A stretch of 64,000 bases of DNA, from contig NZ_JRKI01000029.1 in NCBI RefSeq assembly GCF_000935125.1, positions 434,001-498,000 of the forward strand, given 5' to 3'. The notes under the pieces are model-generated. The model was not told where the DNA came from, did no database searches, and saw only the letters and a program-made list of their open reading frames with translations. How positions within the stretch are numbered: position 1 is the stretch's first letter; every line of letters begins with the position of its first letter. Below are positions 1 through 8,742 of the stretch, in pieces. The position numbers and the translations under genes were made by a program. Origin of the DNA: Streptomyces natalensis ATCC 27448 (lineage in GTDB: Bacteria; Actinomycetota; Actinomycetes; Streptomycetales; Streptomycetaceae).

Positions 1-218
1 GCACCGGCCTGGGTCTGCCCATGGTCCGGCAACTCGCACGGGCCTGCGGCGGCAGGGCCTCCCTGCACGCAGCACCTGGCGGCGGCCTCGACGCCGTGGT
101 CCGCCTCCGCCCTGCCCAGCGGCGCGCCCCCGCCACCACTCGGCGGCCTTCAGAGGGTCTCTCCGCTACACCAACACCGCAGTCAGCGGTCCCGCGCCGG
201 GCGAAGGAGTTTCGGTGA
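1..218 (+). CDS. Sensor histidine kinase, C-terminal end (partial)
   Basis: The frame is open from the window edge and ends at TGA 216-218. The first residues read TGLGLPMVRQLA, the G2 box of a HATPase_c domain, followed by a GG-rich end typical of the last beta strand (GGGLDAVVRLRP). A tail of about 30 Pro/Arg/Ser-rich residues follows. This is the ATP-binding end of a two-component kinase; the sensor and DHp parts lie outside the window, so its signal is unknown. The stop overlaps the next small ORF by GTGA, suggesting one transcript with the downstream genes. Confidence 0.75.
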   Translation, partial: TGLGLPMVRQLARACGGRASLHAAPGGGLDAVVRLRPAQRRAPATTRRPSEGLSATPTPQSAVPRRAKEFR

Positions 219-355
219 GGGAGAACCAGGTGTCGGACAACCCAGCCATGGGCGCCGACCCGTCAGACGCCTACAACGCCTGGGAGCCCATGGGGCATTC
301 CGGCCGGGTCCTCACCGTTGCCGTCGTGCCGCTCGGTACCGGGCCGGATCGGTGA
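215..355 (+). CDS. Small hypothetical ORF, 46 aa
   Basis: GTG at 215 overlaps the kinase stop as GTGA and the frame runs 46 codons to TGA 353-355. The sequence begins MRENQVSDNPAMGADPSDAY and holds no motif I recognise. Support is only the coupled start and position between two same-strand genes. It could equally be a leader or a decayed reading frame. Confidence 0.3.
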   Translation: MRENQVSDNPAMGADPSDAYNAWEPMGHSGRVLTVAVVPLGTGPDR

Positions 356-452
356 CGGCCGGGAGTGGCCGGCCGATTCCTGCGAAGTCTCACAGGCGGT
401 GAGACTAACCTGCGTCCTACAGGGTGTGCGACAAAGGAAGGGCTTGGGGCTC

Positions 453-683
453 GTGTACGTGACCGTCTACCTGCTGCTGGTCGCACCGGCCCTACTGGCT
501 GCGGCCGGCCCGCGCATGGCCCGCCGCCTCGCCCCGGCGGCCGCCGACCGCGCGGCCACCCTGGCAGCCGCCGACCCCGTCCCCCGCACGTTCGGCGCCC
601 TGGCCGCCGTGACCGCACTCGCCCCGGCCAACGCCGACGCCGCCGCGGCACTCGGCCGGCTCCTGGAAGTCCTGCACCCGTGA
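453..683 (+). pseudogene. Probable N-terminal stub of an M56 (BlaR1-like) membrane metallopeptidase
   Basis: GTG at 453 follows a purine-rich stretch (AAGGAAGGG) and gives 76 residues. The start YVTVYLLLVAPALLAAAGP with RMARRLAP behind it resembles the first membrane segment and following linker of Streptomyces M56 peptidases, which are normally about 300 residues and carry HExxH. Here the frame stops after one segment and no HExxH follows, because the next gene starts at the overlapping GTGA. I read it as a truncated remnant; it could instead be a genuine one-segment membrane peptide. No BlaI-type repressor gene is visible beside it. Confidence 0.4.
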
Positions 684-1882
684 CCGGGCCCGTACCGTCC
701 CCCTCCGGGAGAGGCCCGGCGTGGCTGACGCGCAACGTCAAGACCCTGTGTGGGATTTCCTTCCTCCAGGACACGGCCAGCGAACTGCTCTACCCGATCC
801 TGCCGATCTTCCTCACCACGGTGCTCGGCGCGCCACCCGCCGTCGTCGGCGCGATCGAGGGCCTGGCCGAGGGCGCCGCCTCCGTCACCAAGGTCGCCGC
901 CGGACGCCTGGCCGACCTCATCGCTCGCCGACCGTTGATCGCCACCGGCTACGGGCTCGCCGCACTCGGCAAGTTGCTGATCGCCCTGGCCACCGTCTGG
1001 CCGCTGGTGCTTGTCGCCCGCGTCGTCGACCGCCTCGGCAAGGGCATGCGCTCCGCACCCCGCGACGCCCTCCTCATCGACGGCATCCCCAACGGCCGGC
1101 GCGGCAAGGTGTTCGGACTGCACCGCGCCGCCGACACCGCCGGAGCCGTCGTCGGCCCACTGCTGGGCCTGGCCCTCTACGAGGCGTTCGACCACCATCT
1201 GCGCCCATTGTTCTGGATCGCACTCATCCCCGCCGTCGCCTCCGTGGCCCTGGTCAGCGCCGTCCGCGACCCCCGCACCAAAACCAGAACCTCCGCACCG
1301 GCGGAACCCCCACGCGCACCATGGCGCGCGCTGCCCGGCCGCTACTGGCGGACCCTCACGCTGCTGGCAGCCTTCAACCTGCTCAACTTCCCCGACGCCC
1401 TGCTCCTGCTCCGCGCACACGACCTCGGTCTGACCACAGCCGGAGTGATCGGCGCGTACGCCGTCTACAACTTCGCCTACGCCGCCCTGTCCTACCCCGC
1501 GGGCGCCCTGTCGGACCGGCTTTCGCGCCCGCTGGTGTTCGCCGCCGGGTTGGCATTCTTCGCCATCGGCTACCTCGGACTCGGCCTCCTCCACGCCCCC
1601 TGGCTCGTGTTCGCCGTACTGCCTCTCTACGGCGGCTTCAACGCCTGCACCGACGGAGTCGGCAAAGCCTGGATCTCCACCCTCGTCCCCGACAGCCAAC
1701 AGGGCACCGCCCAGGGGCTCTACCAAGGCACCATCGGCGCCGCCGTCCTCATCGCCGGCCTCTGGGCCGGACTCGCCTGGGGCGCCGACGGCCACATCCC
1801 CCTCCTGGTCTCCGGTACGGGCGCCCTCGCCCTCGCCGCCACCCTGCCCGCCCTCGCCCGTGCCCCCATGGCAGCTCGGTGA
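680..1882 (+). CDS. MFS transporter, 400 aa
   Basis: GTG at 680 overlaps the stop of the preceding stub (GTGA). A cytosolic leader of about 20 residues is followed by the first membrane segment (ELLYPILPIFLTTVLG) and roughly 12 segments in all. The A-motif region between segments 2 and 3 is present (AAGRLADLIARRPL) and repeats in the second half (GALSDRLSRPL), the two-fold symmetry of the major facilitator superfamily. RVVDRLGKGMRSAPRDALL matches a common motif in bacterial MFS proteins of unknown substrate. The in-frame extension upstream to 365 overlaps the stub and has no protein character, so I reject it. Substrate unknown. Confidence 0.85.
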   Translation: MTGPVPSPSGRGPAWLTRNVKTLCGISFLQDTASELLYPILPIFLTTVLGAPPAVVGAIEGLAEGAASVTKVAAGRLADLIARRPLIATGYGLAALGKLLIALATVWPLVLVARVVDRLGKGMRSAPRDALLIDGIPNGRRGKVFGLHRAADTAGAVVGPLLGLALYEAFDHHLRPLFWIALIPAVASVALVSAVRDPRTKTRTSAPAEPPRAPWRALPGRYWRTLTLLAAFNLLNFPDALLLLRAHDLGLTTAGVIGAYAVYNFAYAALSYPAGALSDRLSRPLVFAAGLAFFAIGYLGLGLLHAPWLVFAVLPLYGGFNACTDGVGKAWISTLVPDSQQGTAQGLYQGTIGAAVLIAGLWAGLAWGADGHIPLLVSGTGALALAATLPALARAPMAAR

Positions 1883-1930
1883 CCACCACACCGCAGCAAC
1901 CGGCCCCCCACAGGCCGACCGCACCTCCGG

Positions 1931-3310
1931 TTAACGGGCACACTCCTGTGCCCGGGCCAGCAGCAGCTGCCGCTCCCGTTCGTTGCGGGTGAGTGCGGCG
2001 GCCCGTTCGAACTCCGCCCGCGCCTGGGCCGTGCGGCCCAGGCGTGCCAGCAGGTCACCGCGCACGCTGGGCAGCAAGTGGTAGTCCCGCAGGGCGGGTT
2101 CGGCCGCGAGGGCGTCGACGAGTTCCAGGGCCGGTCCGGGGCCCTCCGCCATGGAGACGGCGACCGCACGGTTCAGCTCCACGACGGGGGACGGCGAGCG
2201 GGCGGCGAGGAGGCCGTAGAGAGTGACGATGGCCGCCCAGTCCGTCTCCTCGTAGGAGTACGCGTGCGCATGGCACGCGGCGATCGCTGCCTGGAGGACG
2301 TACGGCCCCGGAGCGCCCGGGAGGACTTCCCCAGGCGACGTCGAGAACTTGGTGGAGGCCGCGTCGGCGCGGCCGAGGGCGGTGATGCCGCGGGCGATGA
2401 GCAGCCGGCTCCAACGGCGGCGGTTCTGATCCTTGAGGAGGACGGGCGCGCCGTCGGGGCCGGTGCGGGCGGGCGCGCGGGACGCCTGGAACTCCAACAG
2501 CGCGGCCAGACCGTGCACTTCGGGCTCCTTCGGCATCAGGCCCGCCAGCAGACGGGCCAGCCGCAGCGCGTCCTCGCACAGTCCGGGGCGCAGCCAGTCG
2601 TCGCCCGCGGTGGCGGCGTACCCCTCGTTGAAGATCAGGTAGATGACGTCGAGGACGGAGCCGAGGCGCGCCTCGCGGTCGGGGCCGTAGGGGACCTCGA
2701 AGGCGACGTTCTTCGCGGCCAGGGTGCGCTTGGCGCGGACGATGCGCTGGGCGATCGTCGGCTCCGGGGTGAGGAACGCGCGGGCGATCTCCGCGGTGGT
2801 CAGTCCGCCGAGCAGGCGCAGGGTGAGGGCGATGCGGGCCTGGTCCGACAGCACGGGGTGGCAGGCGGTGAAGACCAGGCGGAGCAGGTCGTCGTCGATG
2901 TCGCCCGGATCTGCGGGCTCCTCCGGAGGGACCGCGGCCTGAAGGTCGCGGCCGATCTCCGCCAGCTTGCGGGCGTAGTTCTCCCGGCGCCGTACCAGGT
3001 CCACGGCACGGTGCCGGGCGGTCGCCATCAGCCAGGCACCCGGGTTGTCCGGCACGCCGTCCCGCGGCCACCGCTCCAGCGCCGCGACCAGCGCGTCCTG
3101 CACGATCTCCTCCGCGATCCCGATGTCCCGCACGATCCGGGCGACACCGGCGATGACACGCGGCGACTCCAGCCTGAAGACGGTCTCCAGGGCGTGCGCG
3201 GCGGCCTCGCAGGAGCCGGTCTCCGACTGCTGGGCGGGGGTGGCGGCGTCCTGACCGGGCGGTATGGCGGCGGGCCGGTCCGGCGGGGTGGCGGTGGGTT
3301 GCGGTTCCAC
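1931..3310 (-). CDS. ECF42-type RNA polymerase sigma factor with C-terminal DUF6596/TPR-like region, 459 aa
   Basis: Residues about 45-115 form sigma region 2 (AEEIVQDALVAALERW, then AWLMATARHRAVDLVRR) and about 155-200 form region 4 (LGGLTTAEIARAFLTPEPTI). The remaining 250 residues are the helical C-terminal extension typical of the ECF42 group, which is otherwise missing from short ECF factors. Start is GTG at 3310. The YCII-domain gene ends 45 bp upstream on the same strand, the standard ECF42 arrangement. No anti-sigma gene is adjacent; in this group the extension and the DGPF protein are thought to take that role. Targets are unknown. Confidence 0.9.
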   Translation of the reverse strand: MEPQPTATPPDRPAAIPPGQDAATPAQQSETGSCEAAAHALETVFRLESPRVIAGVARIVRDIGIAEEIVQDALVAALERWPRDGVPDNPGAWLMATARHRAVDLVRRRENYARKLAEIGRDLQAAVPPEEPADPGDIDDDLLRLVFTACHPVLSDQARIALTLRLLGGLTTAEIARAFLTPEPTIAQRIVRAKRTLAAKNVAFEVPYGPDREARLGSVLDVIYLIFNEGYAATAGDDWLRPGLCEDALRLARLLAGLMPKEPEVHGLAALLEFQASRAPARTGPDGAPVLLKDQNRRRWSRLLIARGITALGRADAASTKFSTSPGEVLPGAPGPYVLQAAIAACHAHAYSYEETDWAAIVTLYGLLAARSPSPVVELNRAVAVSMAEGPGPALELVDALAAEPALRDYHLLPSVRGDLLARLGRTAQARAEFERAAALTRNERERQLLLARAQECAR

Positions 3311-3355
3311 AACCCACCATGCAACACCCCTGCGCGGCGTTGCGCAAAGGAACGC

Positions 3356-3712
3356 TCAGCCCTCCGCGATCTCCCGCAGTTCGCAGGTCACCGTCCAGAA
3401 CTCCTCATGCACCTTCAGGAACCGCTTGGTCCACTCCAGCGCCTCGGCCTTGTCCTTGCACTGCATGATCGCGTAGCCGCCGACGACCTCCTTGGACTCG
3501 GTGAACGGGCCGTCCGTGACGGAGATCTTTCCGCCTTCCCAGTGCACCCGAGCACCCTGCGCGGACGGCGTCAGCCCGGCGGTGTCCAGCATCACCCCCG
3601 CCTTGGTGATCTCCTCGATCAGCTCGCCCATCCGCTGCATCAGCTCGGGGCTGGGGCCCTCGGCGGGCGCGGTCTTCTCGTCGATCTGCACGAGCGACAG
3701 GTAGCGCGGCAT
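3356..3712 (-). CDS. YCII-related DGPF-domain protein, 118 aa
   Basis: Starts MPRYLSLVQIDEK at ATG 3712, preceded by GAAGGAG. The protein carries the family signature DGPFTESKEVVGGYAIM and is of normal length for a single YCII domain, a small dimeric alpha/beta barrel related to muconolactone isomerase folds. Longer in-frame starts up to 3928 lack coding character. It sits directly upstream of the ECF42 sigma gene and is probably co-transcribed with it; DGPF proteins are the conserved partners of this sigma group, but their molecular role is not settled. The 286 bp upstream (3713-3998) shows no gene and should hold the promoter. Confidence 0.88.
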   Translation of the reverse strand: MPRYLSLVQIDEKTAPAEGPSPELMQRMGELIEEITKAGVMLDTAGLTPSAQGARVHWEGGKISVTDGPFTESKEVVGGYAIMQCKDKAEALEWTKRFLKVHEEFWTVTCELREIAEG

Positions 3713-3998
3713 GGTGACTCCTTCGCGGGGACCTGGGTCGGTCCTCCTGTGGGGGCGGGGCCTGTCCCCGCCTCTCACCCATTGCGTCGAACGGAGACCG
3801 CCCGCATCGACACACGCGCCGAATCTCTTCCAAGATTTTTTTCGTCCGTGCCATCTCCGCAGGTCAGCGCAGTGGCGGCGGTCGGGTTCGGCGTGGTCTT
3901 CGTAGCGCGACAAGGGCGTCATCCCCACCTACCCGGACCCGATGCCGAAGCGCGAGCCCGAGCCGACCCTGCGGTGGCGGAAACTCTCGCCCGAGCCC

Positions 3999-4850
3999 TC
4001 AGACCCGGTCCGCCGCGATCAGCAGGTAGTGGAAGCTGCCTTCTTTGTACGCCGTCAGGAACGGGTCCTCGACGCCCGTGGCCAGCGAGGACTCGGCGCG
4101 CAGCTCCCAGTAGGGGATGGTCGCGTCCGTGAGGTCGACGACGTTCATCGGGACCAGGCCGTTGGCCGCCATGGCCTTGAAGTAAGCGCTGCGCGGGTGG
4201 ATGTTGCAGGTGTAGTGCTCGTCGATGCGGCTGACGGCCTTGGAGCGGCCGCCCGTCACATCGTTGGAGCAGCCCGTGATGACGACGTAACGGCCGCCGA
4301 AGGCCAGCTGGCGGGCGTGCTCGGCGAAGAGGTCGAACAGGTCCACGTACATGGTGGATTCGTTGTTCCAGATGCCCTGGAACGCGCCGGTCGGCAGGCC
4401 GGTGTCGAGCATGTTGCGGAAGTGGTAGCGCACCTTGTCGTCCACACCCCGCTTGCGTGCCTGGCCGTTGGCGAACTCGACCTGGGCCTCGGAGATGGAG
4501 ACACCGTCGACCTGGCAGCCGAAGCGGGCGTTGGCCATGATGCTGGAACCGCCGCGGCCGCAGCCGGCGTCCAGCAGACGGTGGCCGGGGGCGATGGGGC
4601 CGAGATGGTCGAGCAGGACATCGGCCTGGGCCGATTCCAGGCGGTGGAGTTCGGCGATGATGCGCTCGTCGCGGGTGTCCTCGGGGCCGTCCAGGACGGC
4701 ACGGTCGTAGTCACCGATCCCGTAGTGGTGGTGGTAGAGGCCGTCGACGTCGCCCAGGCGCAGGTTGACCGGGGCCTTCTCGGCGTTCCAGTAGTCCGCC
4801 ACGGACTTCTGGTAGGCGGTGCGCAGAACGGGGACGGGGGTGGTGGTCAT
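3999..4850 (-). CDS. Geranyl diphosphate 2-C-methyltransferase, 283 aa
   Basis: Converts geranyl diphosphate to 2-methyl-GPP using S-adenosylmethionine, the first committed step of 2-MIB (earthy odour) formation. Motif I is intact (LLDAGCGRGGSS), and the GPPMT family stretches YHHHYGIGDYD and GIWNNESTMYVDL are present. ATG at 4850 is chosen because MTTTPVPV begins there and the upstream frame runs into the terpene synthase. The length is close to the S. coelicolor homologue. It is last in the encapsulin/synthase/methyltransferase operon, 38 bp after the synthase stop. Confidence 0.95.
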   Translation of the reverse strand: MTTTPVPVLRTAYQKSVADYWNAEKAPVNLRLGDVDGLYHHHYGIGDYDRAVLDGPEDTRDERIIAELHRLESAQADVLLDHLGPIAPGHRLLDAGCGRGGSSIMANARFGCQVDGVSISEAQVEFANGQARKRGVDDKVRYHFRNMLDTGLPTGAFQGIWNNESTMYVDLFDLFAEHARQLAFGGRYVVITGCSNDVTGGRSKAVSRIDEHYTCNIHPRSAYFKAMAANGLVPMNVVDLTDATIPYWELRAESSLATGVEDPFLTAYKEGSFHYLLIAADRV

Positions 4851-4888
4851 GCGGGTGGGGCTCCTTGCGATGGTGCAGTGTGCGGAAG

Positions 4889-6097
4889 TCAGGAAGGGGT
4901 GGAGGCGGAGGTGTAGCGCGGGCTCCCGCTGTGCCAGGCGCGGTTGCCGCCCAGCCAGGCCCACACCCCCGCCAGGAAACGGCGCAGCTGGGGTGAGCCG
5001 GTCACGGCCAGTGCCGCCGCCTCCGTCTCGAAGGTGCGGACCAGTTCGTCGTGGATCGCCGCGCTCCGCTCGACCGCCTCGCGCGGGGTGCAGCGCTCCT
5101 CGGCGGCGATCACGGTCGGCAGGTTGAACTCCACGCTGTCCGAGCGGTGTTCCTTCGCCATCGAGTACAGGTCGTTGACGAGCGTGGCGGCCGTCGATGC
5201 CATGGTCACGGCGCGGCGGACGCGCGGGTCGGCGTACTCGGCGGCGGGCAGTACGTAGCCGCCGACCATATCGGTCATCGCGACGCAAGGGACGAAGCTG
5301 TTGATCTGACGGTGCGCCAGGTACTCCCAGACGGCCGGCATCCGGCCCTGGGAGCGCCAGGATCCCTCCTGTCCGTAGCCCACGAACAGCACCGCGACCT
5401 CGTGGCTCAGCCGGGCCAGTTGGGACGAGTCCGCGTACCGGGCCATATGCGCGAAGCCGGAGCGCAGGGCGGTCCGCACCGGGTCGTCCTGCATGGCCTG
5501 CTCGACGGCGGGGACGTAGCGGAGCGGAGGGTGGGCGGGGTCGATGGCCGCGTAGGCGATGCCGAGGTGCGCGCCGAGCAGCGCCGGCGCGGATCCCATC
5601 GACTCGTCGTCGCAGTAGTAGTCGTCCGTGGCCCATTCCGCCAGGGCACACTTGCCTGCGGCCAGCAGCCGGTCCGGGTCGTCGGTGTCGGGGTGCGCCA
5701 GCATCATCAGGCGCCCGAAGTCCGCCGCGCGGACGCGGTCGAGGCGGCCGGCGTAGAGGCCGATCTCCTCGGCCCACGCCAGCAGGCGGGCGTTGACCTC
5801 CTCGGCGAGCGCCGGGTCGTCGCGGAGCGCGGGCGGGCAGTACAGCTCGGGGACGCCAGGGCCCTCAACACCCTTGCGTCCGACGGTGATTCGGGCAGCC
5901 GACGTACCGAGACCCGTCGGTCCGGTCGGCAGGGCGGCCCTCCTCGCCGGCCCTTCCGGGCGGGCGCCCGGGGGCTTGGACCCCTCCGGCTCGGGCCCCT
6001 CCGGGCGAACACCGGGGTGCTCGGCGAGCAGCGCGGCCACGAGCCGCGCCACGTCGTGACGGGCCGTGGGCGCCGCGATCCGGGACAGCAGTGACAC
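4889..6097 (-). CDS. 2-Methylisoborneol synthase (class I terpene cyclase, encapsulin cargo), 402 aa
   Basis: Cyclises 2-methyl-GPP to 2-MIB. The metal-binding motifs are complete: the Asp-rich DDYYCDDES at residues 158-166 and the NSE motif NDLYSMAKE at 308-316. Residues about 27-90 are a Pro/Gly/Ala-rich low-complexity arm (PEGPEPEG, then GPTGLGTSAARI) before the catalytic alpha domain; in this family the disordered N-terminus directs the enzyme into the encapsulin shell. GTG at 6097 is preceded by AAAGGGGGAG; the far longer upstream frame overlaps the shell gene and is a shadow. The gene begins 11 bp after the shell gene stop. Confidence 0.95.
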   Translation of the reverse strand: MSLLSRIAAPTARHDVARLVAALLAEHPGVRPEGPEPEGSKPPGARPEGPARRAALPTGPTGLGTSAARITVGRKGVEGPGVPELYCPPALRDDPALAEEVNARLLAWAEEIGLYAGRLDRVRAADFGRLMMLAHPDTDDPDRLLAAGKCALAEWATDDYYCDDESMGSAPALLGAHLGIAYAAIDPAHPPLRYVPAVEQAMQDDPVRTALRSGFAHMARYADSSQLARLSHEVAVLFVGYGQEGSWRSQGRMPAVWEYLAHRQINSFVPCVAMTDMVGGYVLPAAEYADPRVRRAVTMASTAATLVNDLYSMAKEHRSDSVEFNLPTVIAAEERCTPREAVERSAAIHDELVRTFETEAAALAVTGSPQLRRFLAGVWAWLGGNRAWHSGSPRYTSASTPS

Positions 6098-6108
6098 GGA
6101 CTCCCCCT

Positions 6109-7518
6109 TTACGACGGCGTGCCGAAGACCTCGACGTTCTCCAGAACGCCGAGCGCATCGGGCACGAGAACGGCCGCCGAGTAGTAGGTGCTGACCAGGT
6201 AGGAGATGATCGCCTGCTCGTTGATGCCCATGAAGCGGACGTTCAGGCCCGGCTCGTACTCGTCCGGGATCCCGGTCTGCCGCAGTCCGACGACGCCCTG
6301 CTCGCCCTCGCCCAGCCGCATCGCGAGGACCGCGGAGGTGCCCTGCTCGGAGACCGGGATCTTGCCGCAGGGAAGGATCGGGACGCCACGCCAGGCCGGC
6401 ACCGGGTGTCCGCCGAGCTCGGCGGTGTCGAACGCGAGACCCCGCTTGTTGCACTCGCGGCCGAAGGCGGAGATCGCCCGCGGGTGGGCGAAGAACGCCT
6501 TCGTCCCGCGCCGCATGCTGAGCAGCTCGTCCATGTCGTCCGGCGTGGGCGGGCCGGAGTGGGTGGAGATGCGCTGGCTGTAGTCGGCGTTGTGCAGCAG
6601 CCCGAACTCGGGGTTGTTGACCAGCTCGAACTCCTGGCGCTCGCGCAGGGCCTCGATGGTCAGCCGCAGCTGCTGCTCGACCTGGTCCATCGGCTCGTTG
6701 TAGAGGTCCGCGACCCGGCTGTGCACCCGCAGGACCGTCTGTGCGACGCTCAACTCGTACTCGCGGGGCCGGAGTTCGTAGTCGACGAACGTGCCCGGCA
6801 GCACCGGCTCGCCGATGTGCCCTGAGGCGAGGGCGATGGCCGCCTCGCCCTTCTTGTTGTGCGGCCGCGCCGTATCGGCCCGGCGCTGCCTGACGTGGGC
6901 GCGCAGCCCCTCGTTCCGGCCCGCGACCTCCTCGTACGCGGCCCGGGGAAGCGCCAGCACCGTGCACGCCGTCATCGCCCGCGCCGTGAACTCCCACGTG
7001 CCCGGCTCCTCGGCGACCATCTGCCCGCCGAGGAACCCGCCATCGGACAGCACGCCGCGCCGGGTCTCCTCGCCGTACTGGCCGGGCACGAGCTTTTCGA
7101 CCTTGCCGTGCGCGATCAGGTGGACGTGGTCGACGGACCGGCCCTGCCCGGCTATGACCTGGCCGGGTTCGTACTCCCGCTGCTCGCAGCGCTCGGCAAG
7201 GGCCCGCAGCACCGCCTCGTCGTCGAAGCCGCGCAGCAGCGGCAGTTCGCCCAGCTCGGCGGGGACGACCTTGACCGCGGCCCCCTCCTGGACGAAGGTC
7301 ACCCGGCCGTCCCCGACCTCGTACGCCAGCCGCCGGTTGACCCGGTACGTGCCGCCCTTCACCTCCACCCAGGGCAGCATCCGCAGCAGCCACCGTGAGC
7401 TGAGGCCCTGCATCTGCGGCACGGTCTTGGTGGTGGTCGACAGGTTCCGCGCGGCGGCGATCCCGAGACTGAGCTGTGCCCGGCCTGCTGAATGGTCGGG
7501 CTGCTCCGGCTGCGACAT
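6109..7518 (-). CDS. Family 2B encapsulin nanocompartment shell protein with cyclic-nucleotide-binding fold, 469 aa
   Basis: The protein has an N-terminal arm (about 1-50), part of an HK97-type coat fold, an inserted cyclic-nucleotide-binding beta roll (about 90-200, with YEPGQVIAGQGRSVDHVHLI and GVLSDGGFLGGQM), and a long C-terminal HK97 segment containing ELVNNPEFGLLHNADYSQRI and RFMGINEQAIISYLVSTYYS. These stretches are characteristic of the shell gene always paired with 2-MIB synthase in Streptomyces; older annotation calls it a Crp-like regulator, but there is no helix-turn-helix. ATG at 7518 begins MSQPEQPDHS. It heads the operon, so the shell is translated ahead of its cargo. Confidence 0.93.
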   Translation of the reverse strand: MSQPEQPDHSAGRAQLSLGIAAARNLSTTTKTVPQMQGLSSRWLLRMLPWVEVKGGTYRVNRRLAYEVGDGRVTFVQEGAAVKVVPAELGELPLLRGFDDEAVLRALAERCEQREYEPGQVIAGQGRSVDHVHLIAHGKVEKLVPGQYGEETRRGVLSDGGFLGGQMVAEEPGTWEFTARAMTACTVLALPRAAYEEVAGRNEGLRAHVRQRRADTARPHNKKGEAAIALASGHIGEPVLPGTFVDYELRPREYELSVAQTVLRVHSRVADLYNEPMDQVEQQLRLTIEALRERQEFELVNNPEFGLLHNADYSQRISTHSGPPTPDDMDELLSMRRGTKAFFAHPRAISAFGRECNKRGLAFDTAELGGHPVPAWRGVPILPCGKIPVSEQGTSAVLAMRLGEGEQGVVGLRQTGIPDEYEPGLNVRFMGINEQAIISYLVSTYYSAAVLVPDALGVLENVEVFGTPS

Positions 7519-7940
7519 CCTGGTCCTTCCGTATGGGCGCCTGCATCAAGAAGGAGCCCCGCGATGGGCCGGCTGGCCCATGAGGCTCCTGTGACGTGAG
7601 TGAATCAACGTCAGTGAATCAACGTCAGATGATGTTGGTCGAGACGACCGGAAGAAGACCGGCGCCTTTGCGCCAATAAACGAAGGGGGTGCGCCCGGCT
7701 CATCCGGCTTCTCCGGCCGACCGGAGGCGGTGGTTTTACCCGTTATGCCACGATGTGCGGCATTCCAAGCAGACGGATCCGGTGTAGCGCACGAGCCCTC
7801 CTACCCGGAAACCTTCCGAGCGAGGTGGCCGATAACCTCCGCTGAAACCGCCGGGCCCCACCACCTGCCGTTGTGACGGTCCCGAACCGCGCGGCCGCGG
7901 ACAGTGATGATGCCGACTGTCCGCCGCCGCCCTGCCGGCC
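7519..7940 (-). promoter_or_regulatory. Upstream region of the 2-MIB operon, with a 14-bp tandem repeat
   Basis: This 422-bp stretch lies between the encapsulin start and the stop of the next leftward gene and carries no convincing ORF. At 7599-7626 the unit AGTGAATCAACGTC occurs twice back to back, about 80-110 bp upstream of the encapsulin start, followed by AG. A local AT-rich patch lies at 7667-7690. It must contain the operon promoter, but no clear -35/-10 pair could be fixed. Confidence 0.5.
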
Positions 7941-8366
7941 TCAGCGGACGTTCACCTTTGCCAGGTCAGAGGCCCTTTCGCGTACGGGATGGCGGTCGTG
8001 CGGGCCGGTCAGGCCGTACAGGACCGCACGGTAGTGCAGGACGCCGCGGTGCGCGGTCTTGATGTGTGCGGTGACCCGCGCCTCGGCGCCCGTGTCGACC
8101 ACGGCGCCGCAGGTCACCCGGTGCCAGGCCGTCCCGGCGCTGCGGCCCTCCAGGCATACCCGCAGGTAGCCGGCAGCGTCGTCGTCCCCGTGCGCCGCGA
8201 CCGTGAAGGTCTTGCCGACACGCGCCGTGTGCGGCGCCGTGATCTCCACACCCCCCTTGGCGAACGCCGGCCCGGCGGCCAGGGTGACCGAGGCCAGACC
8301 CAGCGCACCGATCACGGCCACCCGGCCGCCCCGCGCCTTCATCCCGGTCTTCTTCGTCCTGGTCAT
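7941..8366 (-). CDS. Small secreted protein, 141 aa
   Basis: ATG at 8366 follows GGGAGGG and opens a signal peptide: MTRTKKTGMKARGG, then VAVIGALGLASVTLAAG with an AFA cleavage site (residues about 1-35). The mature part is about 105 residues with a Cys pair (RVCLEGRS, VTCGAVVD) and a beta-rich look (HTARVGKTFTVAAHGDDD), suggesting an Ig-like secreted domain. Family not recognised. It is divergent from the acyltransferase gene across a 412-bp gap. Confidence 0.75.
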   Translation of the reverse strand: MTRTKKTGMKARGGRVAVIGALGLASVTLAAGPAFAKGGVEITAPHTARVGKTFTVAAHGDDDAAGYLRVCLEGRSAGTAWHRVTCGAVVDTGAEARVTAHIKTAHRGVLHYRAVLYGLTGPHDRHPVRERASDLAKVNVR

Positions 8367-8742
8367 GGACTTCCCTCCCGTGGATCTCCCCCGCGGGATC
8401 TCCCCCACTCGGTGAGACCCGCCCCTTCGCGAAGGCGCCCGATGCGCCTCGCTGACCCACCAGATGAGTCAGCAGCCCCACCCGTTGCACCCCGCCCGGC
8501 GCCGTTACAGATCCATGACAAAGCCCGTCAACCATGCCCGATCCCGCCATCGGACCGCAGAAGGCACCAAGCCCGGCCACTTGCCCCCGTATCTGATTGT
8601 CCGTCAGAACATGTGTCGTACGTCACGCGCAAGCGTCGCCGGGCACTCCATATGATGCGACATCGGGAACAGGTCAAGGCTCTCCCGCCGGGGTTGACGC
8701 CGACCCGGCCGACAGCACTCTGCCCAGAACTCGGCAGAAAGT

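Noticed and set aside
417..440. BlaI/MecI-type operator upstream of the M56 stub
   Set aside because: Only one half-site (CTACA) fits; the partner TGTGC departs from TGTAG, and no repressor gene is present.
467..1924. Long leftward ORF of 485 codons opposite the MFS gene
   Set aside because: Gly/Gln/Glu-rich with no motif, and an exact antisense shadow of a clear transporter. Many similar ones (for example 12443-14146 minus and 41247-43145 minus) are products of GC bias.
6109..7518. Crp/Fnr-type transcription factor
   Set aside because: It has the cyclic-nucleotide fold but no helix-turn-helix, and its long C-terminal part matches the encapsulin shell family.
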